Shown here: in pieces, positions 7,677-15,038 of the stretch
Layout of the letters: each line of letters starts with the position of its first letter
Numbering within the stretch: the first letter of the stretch is position 1
DNA from: Nonlabens dokdonensis DSW-6
GTDB lineage: Bacteria > Bacteroidota > Bacteroidia > Flavobacteriales > Flavobacteriaceae
Length of the DNA: 64,000 nt
Reading direction: 5' to 3'
Assembly: GCF_000332115.1 (NCBI RefSeq)
Contig: NC_020156.1
Coordinates: 2,791,501 to 2,855,500, forward strand
Position numbers and translations under genes: made by a program
Notes under the pieces: generated by a model
What the model saw: the letters and a program-made list of their open reading frames with translations, nothing else
What the model was told of the DNA's origin: nothing
Databases searched by the model: none

Positions 7677-8348
7677 TTAATCTCTGGCACCAAAAATTGC
7701 ACTTCCTATCCGTACCATCGTACTTCCTTCTTCTAGGGCTACCTCGTAATCACCAGTCATTCCCATAGAAAGTTCGGTGAAATTATGTCTCGAATCTAGC
7801 AATTCATCGTTTTTGATTTTCTCAAAAGTAGCAGCTAGCGATTGAAATTCTTCTCTCACTTGATCATGGTTATCAGTAAAAGTAGCCATTCCCATCAGTC
7901 CTTTAATCTGGACGTTTTTATAATCTTTAAACGCCTGATCGTTTAATAATGCAATTAACTCTTCCTCGTCAAAACCAAATTTTGAATCTTCTCTCGCGAT
8001 GTGAATTTGCAATAAACAATCTATAACACGATCGTTCTTCTTTGCTTGCTTATTAATTTCTTTAAGTAATCTTGGAGAATCAATACTATGAATCAAATGC
8101 ACATAAGGCGCCATGTATTTGACCTTATTACGTTGTGTGTGACCTATCATGTGCCAGTGAATATCTTTAGGAAGATGTTCCCATTTCTCGGTCATTTCTT
8201 GAATTTTATTCTCTCCAAAATGGCGCTGACCAGCCGCATAAGCCTCTTCTAGATCGCTTATGGGTTTCGTTTTGCTTACTGCTACTAGAGTAGCTTGAGG
8301 TTGCACGCTTTCGCGAAAGCGTAACAAAGATTCTTTAATTGTGCTCAT
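7677..8348 (-). CDS. YggS family pyridoxal-phosphate homeostasis protein (PLPBP)
   Basis: The 223-aa protein is a single-domain alanine-racemase-type TIM barrel that carries PLP and buffers free vitamin B6 rather than catalysing a known reaction. The PLP lysine is Lys26 in LVAVSKTKP. Further family blocks are FGENKIQEM, WHMIGHTQRNK, IHIAREDSKFGF, GLMGMATF and LSMGMTGDYE. It follows the DUF1015 gene after 2 bp and should be cotranscribed. Palindrome copy 3 encodes RFRES at residues 10-14, right in the N-terminal helix, an insertion-tolerant place before the first barrel strand. Confidence 0.93.
   Translation of the reverse strand: MSTIKESLLRFRESVQPQATLVAVSKTKPISDLEEAYAAGQRHFGENKIQEMTEKWEHLPKDIHWHMIGHTQRNKVKYMAPYVHLIHSIDSPRLLKEINKQAKKNDRVIDCLLQIHIAREDSKFGFDEEELIALLNDQAFKDYKNVQIKGLMGMATFTDNHDQVREEFQSLAATFEKIKNDELLDSRHNFTELSMGMTGDYEVALEEGSTMVRIGSAIFGARD
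8306..8321. repeat. Palindromic repeat copy 3 of 16, inside the YggS-family gene
   Basis: Exact CGCTTTCGCGAAAGCG in the 5' end of a minus-strand gene, read as RFRES. Confidence 0.95.
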
Positions 8349-8350
8349 TT

Positions 8351-9568
8351 CTAAAATTCATAAATTATTAAACCACTAGGTAGTTTGGGGCGTATAAAAG
8401 TACTTTTGGGAGGCATTCTCAAGTCAGCATCAGCAATGGATTTCATTTGTTCTACCGTTGCAGGAAACAAACCGAAGCCCACGGCAAACTCTTTGCTATC
8501 TACACGCTCCTTAATATGCATGATATCGTGCTTGCCATAACTGTATTTAATTCGTTGATCGGTGCGTAAATCTTGAATTCCCAATATAGGTTTGAGGATC
8601 AAATCGTATAGCATTTGTGTGTCTAAATCTTGTAGTGGATTTGATATCTCATACAACCCTTTACGCAAGTACAAGCTGTAAAATTCACCATCTAAATACA
8701 TGCTAAAATGGTGTTTCTTAGAAGGTTTGTATAATTCTATACCTCGATTTTGGATTCTAAAGTTTTGATCCAGTTGGATTAAAAACTCTTCTTTAGTCAA
8801 TCCGTTAAGGTCTTTTATTTGTCTATTGAACTCATAAATATTGAGTTGGTTTTCTGCAATAAGAAGGCTCATAAAGTAATGATAGCTTTCTTGATCAGGA
8901 TCCATTTCTTGAGATAATAAGGAAGAGCTAGCGCTGCGATGGTGACCATCTGCAATATAAAGCTCTGGTATTTCTTGAAACTGTTTTTCTAAACTCTCGA
9001 TCATTTGAGGATCTGTAATCGCCCAAATCTTATGAGAATTGAAATCTGTTGTGGAGAAAAAGGTGTCTGGTTGACGCTTTTTTACTTGATCGATCATCTG
9101 GTTGATATCTGGTCGATCTTTGTAGGTAAGTAAAACAGGCTCTGCATTAAAACCAGCCGACTTTAAATAATCTTTAAAAAGAACCTCTTTAAAACTAAGA
9201 GTGTCTTCGTGTTTTTTAATCTTGTTATCTTGATAATCTTTAGTACTGGTACCAGCAATAATCCCAGTATAGCTGTGATGTGGATCTATATTTTCATACA
9301 AGTAAAAAGCTGGTTGCTCGTCTTGAATTAGATAGCCTTCTTCCTTAAATTCTAAATACCTATTGCGTACTAAACTGAAGCGTTCAATTCCAGAAATTTC
9401 TTGATTAAACTTGTAACCAGGATTAAGTATTTGCAAGAAACTATAGGGATTGTATTTGAGTTGCGCCTTCAATTCTTTTTTACCATAATCTTGGTAGGTG
9501 CGCGAGATGAGGTGCGCCGCTTTATCTGCTGCTGCTCGTACTCCTTTAAATGGTTTTATTTTAGGCAT
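8351..9568 (-). CDS. DUF1015 family protein
   Basis: The 405-aa protein starts MPKIKPFKGVRAA and contains the DUF1015 landmarks NPYSFLQILNPG, a central ITDP segment, and LYIADGHHRSASS, where the DGHHR box is the most conserved part. The family is widespread in bacteria, often near serine biosynthesis genes, but its function is not established. Here it precedes the PLP-binding YggS gene by 2 bp, and the tie to B6 or amino-acid metabolism is only suggestive. Length is normal for the family. Confidence 0.88.
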   Translation of the reverse strand: MPKIKPFKGVRAAADKAAHLISRTYQDYGKKELKAQLKYNPYSFLQILNPGYKFNQEISGIERFSLVRNRYLEFKEEGYLIQDEQPAFYLYENIDPHHSYTGIIAGTSTKDYQDNKIKKHEDTLSFKEVLFKDYLKSAGFNAEPVLLTYKDRPDINQMIDQVKKRQPDTFFSTTDFNSHKIWAITDPQMIESLEKQFQEIPELYIADGHHRSASSSLLSQEMDPDQESYHYFMSLLIAENQLNIYEFNRQIKDLNGLTKEEFLIQLDQNFRIQNRGIELYKPSKKHHFSMYLDGEFYSLYLRKGLYEISNPLQDLDTQMLYDLILKPILGIQDLRTDQRIKYSYGKHDIMHIKERVDSKEFAVGFGLFPATVEQMKSIADADLRMPPKSTFIRPKLPSGLIIYEF

Positions 9569-9607
9569 TTATTGATGTAGCTATTTTAGGAAAAGTACTG
9601 TCAGAAA

Positions 9608-11020
9608 CTATTCTTCTTCTTTTATTTGTTTGATAAGTTGTTTGGATATTGATTTTAAAATATTATTTATCGATTCAGACGTAATACGAGTATCATAATC
9701 ATTTTTAGATTGATAAATAATAGTTGTGCTGATCAAAGAACCGTTTCTCTCTAATTCATATTTATTATTCACTAAAGAAATTTCGTAGAATTTGAACTCT
9801 AATTGGAGATTCATTTCTATTGTCTCTTCAATGTCCTTTGTTGCCGTTTTATTTGAACTATAACTCCATATCCAAAGTAAATTCTTGATATCATAAAAAT
9901 TATCTGTCGAATCTAAATGATTGTCTTTTATTGCAATCTTTATTGCAGGTGCTAATATTTTGAAAAGATTGAAATTATCTCGTATAGTTAAAGAAAGTTT
10001 TTGATCGAGTTCATGATTTAAAATAATTTCGTTGTTAGCTTTTTCGTAAAAATCTTTGAATTTTAAAAGTTGCAATGATATTGAATTCCATAAATCGTCA
10101 TGAAGGTGATTTATCAAATCGTATACCGTATTTTTTGATTTGAAATTTGTCGTTTTAGATAATTTTTCTCTTTTCAAAAGTTCAATCTCCTTATCAATAT
10201 CTCCTTTTTCTTCTAGGTCTTCTCCATTAGCTGCTTTAAGACTTAATTCTAGCGACCAGATAGCTTGTTGTTCTACATATTCTATAATCGCAAGTTGCTT
10301 TCCAGTATCTGCTTTTTGTAAAGAGGTGAGGTAATTTTCTTTATCAGCTGATTTTATAATTATTGGCGGATAATTATTTTTAAGTAAAATATAATTCATA
10401 ATTAAACGAGAAACTCTACCATTTCCATCATCAAAAGGATGGATACAAACAAATTTGTAGTGGAATAATGCAGCCAGTTGAACAGGATGCATGGATGGTT
10501 CATTTTCTCGATACCAATCTATTAGATCGGTCATCATCGCAGGAGTAGCCTCTACCGAGGCGTATTCATGAATCTCTCCATTCCTAAGTCGTACACTATT
10601 AGGCGTAGACTTATATTTTCCTATCTCTATTTTTTTTCTTGTCGTGTTACCATTAAAGTCTGTAGCTTCTTTCCAAAACGGTCTTACTAAAATAAGTTTG
10701 TTTAGTTCGCAAATAAATGACTCTGTTAATGGACGTTCATTTTCCCTTGCCATTTCTTCAATTTGAGATAAAGCCACATCGTGTGCTTTCATCTCTTCAA
10801 TGTCACTTAGCTTTACATCTCCTGTGCTTTTATCATGAAGTAATAAAAGTTCAGTCTGACCGTAAGTTAAAGTGTTTCCTTCAAGATGATTAGAGTTATA
10901 ATTAAATTCTAAACGTAACTTCTTTTTTAAACGCTTTTCATCTTCAATTCTCAAAGGAGTTTTAGTTTCTAGTTCTTTTTTTAAAGAATTAATACGCTCT
11001 ATGAAGTCGGTAGGATACAT
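9608..11020 (-). CDS. Fic domain protein, class II (self-inhibited AMPylase type)
   Basis: Fic proteins transfer AMP or another nucleotide part to a target side chain. The 470-aa protein has the full active-site motif HPFDDGNGRVSR with catalytic His194, a flap segment at about 133-143 (IGKYKSTPNSV), and the inhibitory motif SNHLEG (Ser43 to Glu47), matching (S/T)xxxE(G/N) N-terminal to the Fic domain, which defines class II. Residues from about 270 form a helical C-terminal region of unknown role, more AT-rich and low in recognisable motifs. It lies between genes of ordinary metabolism with no antitoxin partner, so the N-terminal helix would do the restraining. Target unknown. Confidence 0.9.
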   Translation of the reverse strand: MYPTDFIERINSLKKELETKTPLRIEDEKRLKKKLRLEFNYNSNHLEGNTLTYGQTELLLLHDKSTGDVKLSDIEEMKAHDVALSQIEEMARENERPLTESFICELNKLILVRPFWKEATDFNGNTTRKKIEIGKYKSTPNSVRLRNGEIHEYASVEATPAMMTDLIDWYRENEPSMHPVQLAALFHYKFVCIHPFDDGNGRVSRLIMNYILLKNNYPPIIIKSADKENYLTSLQKADTGKQLAIIEYVEQQAIWSLELSLKAANGEDLEEKGDIDKEIELLKREKLSKTTNFKSKNTVYDLINHLHDDLWNSISLQLLKFKDFYEKANNEIILNHELDQKLSLTIRDNFNLFKILAPAIKIAIKDNHLDSTDNFYDIKNLLWIWSYSSNKTATKDIEETIEMNLQLEFKFYEISLVNNKYELERNGSLISTTIIYQSKNDYDTRITSESINNILKSISKQLIKQIKEEE

Positions 11021-11053
11021 TTTTGAGTTTTAAGATCAGTAAGTTAATATTTC

Positions 11054-11941
11054 CTATTTAAAACTAGCACTCACAATTTCAGCCTTTCTAGACTCGCTGT
11101 AATCGTAGAAACCTTCTCCAGATTTCACGCCTTTTTTACCTGCCATTACCATATTTACTAATAACGGACATGGAGCATATTTAGGATTTTTGAATCCGTC
11201 GTACATGACGTTTAGGATGCTTAAACATACATCTAACCCTATAAAGTCAGCTAGTTGTAAAGGTCCCATAGGATGTGCCATACCTAGTTTCATAACCGTA
11301 TCGATTTCTTCTACACCTGCAACACCATTGTAAAGTGTTTCTATTGCCTCGTTAATCATAGGCATCAAGATTCTATTGGCAACAAAACCAGGATAATCGT
11401 TTACCTCAGTCGGTGTTTTACCTAGTTTTCGCGAAAGCGTCATTATGGTCTCTGTAACTTCATCACTGGTAGAATAACCACGTATGATTTCTACTAGTTT
11501 CATGATAGGTACTGGATTCATAAAATGCATACCGATTACTTTCTCTGGTCGCTTAGTTACTGAAGCAATTTGAGTAATAGATATCGAAGACGTGTTAGTA
11601 GATAAAATGCAATTTGCTGGAGCAAACTGATCCATATCACCAAATATTTTAAGCTTAAGATTAACATTTTCAGTCGCTGCTTCTACCACAAGATCTGCTT
11701 GAGAAACACCTTCCTTAAGGTCTGTATAAGAAGTTATATTTCCTAGAGTGGTTGCTTTATCATCTTCTGTTATGCGTTCTTTGGCGATCATACGATCTAG
11801 GTTCTTTGAAATAGTACCTAAACCTCTATCTATAGCATCTTGTGAAATATCGACAAGAGCAACGTTAAAACCTGATTGCGCAAATGTGTGCGCAATCCCG
11901 TTTCCCATTGTTCCTGCACCTATAACTGTAATATTTTTCAT
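11054..11941 (-). CDS. 3-hydroxybutyryl-CoA (3-hydroxyacyl-CoA) dehydrogenase
   Basis: The 295-aa NAD-dependent enzyme interconverts 3-hydroxyacyl-CoA and 3-oxoacyl-CoA. The Rossmann motif GAGTMGNGIA occupies residues 8-17, and the catalytic His139 lies in IGMHFMNPVP; the C-terminal helical domain (from about 185) has the usual VNRILMPMINEA and GMAHPMGPLQLADFIGLD. This is the short Hbd/PaaH form without a hydratase domain. A thiolase is encoded at 30934-32109 but not next to it. Palindrome copy 4 (imperfect) gives the SRK of MTLSRKLGKT. Confidence 0.95.
   Translation of the reverse strand: MKNITVIGAGTMGNGIAHTFAQSGFNVALVDISQDAIDRGLGTISKNLDRMIAKERITEDDKATTLGNITSYTDLKEGVSQADLVVEAATENVNLKLKIFGDMDQFAPANCILSTNTSSISITQIASVTKRPEKVIGMHFMNPVPIMKLVEIIRGYSTSDEVTETIMTLSRKLGKTPTEVNDYPGFVANRILMPMINEAIETLYNGVAGVEEIDTVMKLGMAHPMGPLQLADFIGLDVCLSILNVMYDGFKNPKYAPCPLLVNMVMAGKKGVKSGEGFYDYSESRKAEIVSASFK
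11426..11439. repeat. Palindromic repeat copy 4 of 16, imperfect
   Basis: TTTTCGCGAAAGCG keeps 13 of the 16 core bases and loses the first CG; it is inside the hydroxyacyl-CoA dehydrogenase gene and read as LSRK. Confidence 0.85.
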
Positions 11942-11988
11942 TGTAAATTATTTTATGATGTACCGATTTTATCGGAATATTTTATTTA

Positions 11989-13218
11989 TTATTTGGCAAT
12001 CTCCTCATTTAAGAGTTTTGCAATAGATTTAAAAGCCTCGACTTCTTCTTCTGTATTGAAATCTGAATTAAACAAAAGCGCAAATCCTTTATGTGTTTCA
12101 GGATGAAAGTAAAGTAATGTAGTCACACCTGGATCACCTCCAGAATGTCCTATGCCACCGCGCTCATAAGTGATAAAAACTCCTTTGTTGAACCCATCTT
12201 CTTCATGTGCTTTACTAGATTTTTCAGTTTTGAAATGTGATTCATCTAGATATTTATTGAAGAACATCTCATAGCTTGTGTCGTTTAATAATGTACCTTC
12301 TTGCTGGTGCGCTTTTATTAATTCTTGACCTAAAATAGCTAGCTCATGGGTACTGGTTCTATAGGCACCATCTGCCGCAGTTACCAGTCCATAAAACGGA
12401 TATCTCAATGCGTTTTTGCTATATAAATAAGAATGCTGATCACTAATGTCATCTTGCCAAGTGGAATTTTCTAGGGATAGCGGCTTTATAATTTGCTCTT
12501 GAGAGTATGTTTTAAAGTCTTGACCAGTTAAGGACTCTACGATAACCGCTACTAATCCTGCACCATTATTGCTGTAACTATAAGTAGAACCTGGCTTATA
12601 ATTTATGTAACCATATTTAGTACTAGAGCTATCTATTTCCTCTAACGTTGCTCTTAGGTATTCTATTAAAGGCAGGCTATTTTCTTTCGTTTTAAGTTCT
12701 TTTACCTCTTCTTGATCGATGTCGGGATTATCTTCAAAGCCTTCTTCTATGATGTAATAAGAATTACCATAAAATTCTCCATCATATATAGAAGAAGTGT
12801 GTGTTACCAGTTGTTGAATTGTTATGGACTCATCTGGAAACAAAGGATTCTTAACTTTAAAAGGCAAATAAGAATTGATGTCATCACTTAGTTTGACATC
12901 TTTTCCTTCCATCGCTTTAAGTAAGGTAAGACCTGTAACCACTTTAGAAATAGAAGCAATGTTTTGAACTGTTTTTGTAGTGTAGGGCACATTGTATTTT
13001 AAAGAGCTTACGCCATATCCTCTTTCAAAAAGAATTTGATCTCCATTAAAAAGAGCAATTCCCATTCCTTTAGAATTTGTGTTGCTGAATAATTCTCCCA
13101 ATTTATCCTCTAAACCTTCAGAATTATAATCGGTAGTTTTTTCTTCTTCAGGTTCAGACGCTTCTTTTTTACAAGATACGAAAACACATAAAAGACCTAG
13201 TAAAACGAGTTTTTTCAT
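11989..13218 (-). CDS. Serine hydrolase lipoprotein (class C beta-lactamase fold)
   Basis: The 409-aa protein begins with a lipoprotein signal ending at Cys16 (VFVSC-KK), so it is membrane-anchored outside the cytoplasm. It has the three penicillin-binding-fold motifs: SxxK as Ser89-Ile-Ser-Lys92, YxN as Tyr215-Ser-Asn217, and HSGGDPG near residue 365 in place of KTG. This set marks the broad Beta-lactamase (AmpC/EstB/D-aminopeptidase-like) family, whose members hydrolyse esters or D-amino-acid peptides; resistance activity is not implied. It ends 3 bp before the downstream Gfo/Idh stop region and is probably cotranscribed with it. Confidence 0.88.
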   Translation of the reverse strand: MKKLVLLGLLCVFVSCKKEASEPEEEKTTDYNSEGLEDKLGELFSNTNSKGMGIALFNGDQILFERGYGVSSLKYNVPYTTKTVQNIASISKVVTGLTLLKAMEGKDVKLSDDINSYLPFKVKNPLFPDESITIQQLVTHTSSIYDGEFYGNSYYIIEEGFEDNPDIDQEEVKELKTKENSLPLIEYLRATLEEIDSSSTKYGYINYKPGSTYSYSNNGAGLVAVIVESLTGQDFKTYSQEQIIKPLSLENSTWQDDISDQHSYLYSKNALRYPFYGLVTAADGAYRTSTHELAILGQELIKAHQQEGTLLNDTSYEMFFNKYLDESHFKTEKSSKAHEEDGFNKGVFITYERGGIGHSGGDPGVTTLLYFHPETHKGFALLFNSDFNTEEEVEAFKSIAKLLNEEIAK

Positions 13219-13220
13219 AT

Positions 13221-14189
13221 TTATAAAGATTTAAACTCTTTGATGATTTGTAGCGCTACGTCTAGAGCAGCTGCGCCATCTTCTAGATTTACTATTGGTC
13301 TGGTATCGTTTTCTATCGCATCTGCAAAGGTTTCTAATTCGTCTAGAATGGCATTATTATCTGTCATATCTGGATTATCAAAGTAGATTTGTTTTTTGAT
13401 TCCTTCAGCATTTTGTAGGATCATGTCAAAATCACCAGGTACTTCTGGCGCATCTTTCATACGTACGACTTCTACTTTTTTAGTCAGGAAATCTACAGAG
13501 ATATAAGCGTCCTTCTGGAAGAAACGTGCTTTGCGCATTTTTTTAAGACTGATGCGGCTTGCAGTAAGGTTTGCCACACAGCCATTTTCAAATTCTATAC
13601 GAGCATTTGCAATATCTGGCGTCTCAGAAATTACAGACACGCCACTTGCGCTCACGCTCTTCACTTTACTTTTCACAACACTTAGTATTGCATCTATATC
13701 GTGAATCATTAAATCTAGTACCACACTTACATCTGTACCGCGCGGATTAAACTCTGCCAATCGATGTGTTTCAATAAACATAGGATTATCAAAACGGTTT
13801 GCCACAGATCTAAATGCTGGGTTAAAACGTTCCACTTGTCCTACTTGACCTTTTAAATTCCGCTTTCGCGAAAGCGAGATCAATTCCTCAGCTTCTTCTA
13901 CAGTAACAGTAATCGGCTTTTCTATAAACAGGTGCTTTCCTGCCTCGAGGACTTTCATACCACTCGCATGATGATAAGAAGTAGGCGTTACTACGTCAAT
14001 CATGTCACAAGCTGCGATGAGTTCATCTACATCAGAGAAGTATTTGTACCCTAACTCTTCTTCAATTTTTGTTGAATTTTGAGCATCGGCATCATAGAAA
14101 CCTACGAGGTCGTAACGTTCACTTTGTTGTAGTAGTTTAAGGTGTATTTTACCGAGGTGGCCAGCACCTAGAACTCCAGCTTTAAGCAT
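13221..14189 (-). CDS. Gfo/Idh/MocA family oxidoreductase
   Basis: The 322-aa protein has an N-terminal Rossmann fold (VLGAGHLGKIH, residues 6-16) and the family's EKP motif (Glu90-Lys91-Pro92) that positions the nicotinamide and catalytic lysine, followed by the C-terminal alpha/beta domain with MIHDIDAILS. Such enzymes oxidise or reduce sugars, inositols or related compounds with NAD(P); the substrate cannot be told. It is the first gene of a minus-strand run with the serine hydrolase 2 bp downstream. Palindrome copy 5 encodes LSRKR in ISLSRKRNLKG. Confidence 0.9.
   Translation of the reverse strand: MLKAGVLGAGHLGKIHLKLLQQSERYDLVGFYDADAQNSTKIEEELGYKYFSDVDELIAACDMIDVVTPTSYHHASGMKVLEAGKHLFIEKPITVTVEEAEELISLSRKRNLKGQVGQVERFNPAFRSVANRFDNPMFIETHRLAEFNPRGTDVSVVLDLMIHDIDAILSVVKSKVKSVSASGVSVISETPDIANARIEFENGCVANLTASRISLKKMRKARFFQKDAYISVDFLTKKVEVVRMKDAPEVPGDFDMILQNAEGIKKQIYFDNPDMTDNNAILDELETFADAIENDTRPIVNLEDGAAALDVALQIIKEFKSL
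13861..13876. repeat. Palindromic repeat copy 5 of 16, inside the Gfo/Idh gene
   Basis: Exact CGCTTTCGCGAAAGCG, preceded by one more C, read as LSRKR on the minus strand. Confidence 0.95.
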
Positions 14190-14388
14190 AATTATAGCAT
14201 TTTTGTAAAAATAAGTAATAGATCGTTAAAATATCGTTAGCAAAAAGCTAGTTATGACTATTTATTAGCAAATTTTTGTTGAAAAATAGTAGTCTTTTGA
14301 ATGGGAAATAAAGAATGTTGAAATTACTTTTGACCTTATCGAAGATAATTACATACATAAAGGAAAGCGCCGTCAGTTAGTAGATTTA

Positions 14389-14979
14389 ATGCGCGATAAA
14401 GGGATTACAGATTCCAAAGTGCTAGACGCTATGAATCAAGTGCCCAGACACTTGTTTCTAGACAGCTCGTTTTTAGAACACGCTTATAAAAACAAAGCAT
14501 TTCCCATAGGAGCAGACCAGACCATATCTCATCCTTTTACAGTGGCGTTTCAAAGCCAATTGCTGGAATTAAAAGCAGGCGATAAAGTACTGGAAATAGG
14601 AACTGGAAGTGGTTATCAATGTGCTGTATTACTAGAAATGAAAGCTCAGGTCTATACGATTGAGCGACAAAATGAATTGTATAAAAAAACCAATTTACTC
14701 TTTAGAAAACTGAATTATCGTCCTAGAAAATACGTTTTTGGCGATGGTTATAAAGGCTTGCCAGAAGAAGCTCCATTTGATTCTATTATCGTTACATGCG
14801 GTGCGCCCGAAATTCCTCAAACATTATTAGGCCAACTCAAAATAGGAGGTAGGCTAGTGATTCCAGTAGGTAGCGATCCACAAATAATGACCTTGATCAT
14901 AAGAGAAAGCGCTACAGATTTTTCAAAAGAAACTTTTGGTGAGTTTAGGTTTGTCCCGTTTTTAGGTGGTAAGAATTAG
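14389..14979 (+). CDS. pcm: Protein-L-isoaspartate O-methyltransferase
   Basis: Pcm methylates isoaspartyl residues in aged proteins with SAM. The SAM motif is VLEIGTGSGYQC, preceded by PIGADQTISHPFTVAFQ and followed by a C-terminal FVPFLGGKN. The first ATG in frame is at 14389, but homologous coding continues upstream (IHKGKRRQLVDL, from about 14353), where the family normally begins; that stretch is open back to a TAG at 14290 with no ATG, GTG or TTG. So either the protein starts at 14389, about 12-20 residues short, or it uses a rare start such as ATA or ATT. The last 295 bp are repeated at 17146-17440. Confidence 0.88.
   Translation: MRDKGITDSKVLDAMNQVPRHLFLDSSFLEHAYKNKAFPIGADQTISHPFTVAFQSQLLELKAGDKVLEIGTGSGYQCAVLLEMKAQVYTIERQNELYKKTNLLFRKLNYRPRKYVFGDGYKGLPEEAPFDSIIVTCGAPEIPQTLLGQLKIGGRLVIPVGSDPQIMTLIIRESATDFSKETFGEFRFVPFLGGKN
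14685..14979 (+). repeat. Direct repeat A: intact 3' end of pcm
   Basis: This segment is about 98% identical to 17146-17440, at an offset of 2461 bp. Base-by-base reading gives five synonymous changes plus TAG versus TAA at the stop. The left edge of the match lies in an A-run just before CCAATTTACTC, and the right edge is at the stop codon. Confidence 0.95.
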
Positions 14980-15038
14980 GATTGATTTATCTTTTGAATT
15001 TACAATTATTAGATTAAGTTCTTTGTAAATATTCACAT

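Noticed and set aside
9608-11020. Fic toxin-antitoxin module
   Set aside because: No small antitoxin frame lies next to it, and the N-terminal SNHLEG motif shows the self-inhibited class II type.
11989-13218. Beta-lactam resistance gene
   Set aside because: It has the fold motifs of the broad serine hydrolase family and HSGG in place of KTG; nothing shows lactamase activity.
14315-14380. ATG at 14315 as pcm start
   Set aside because: It is in another frame and runs into a TAG at 14378.
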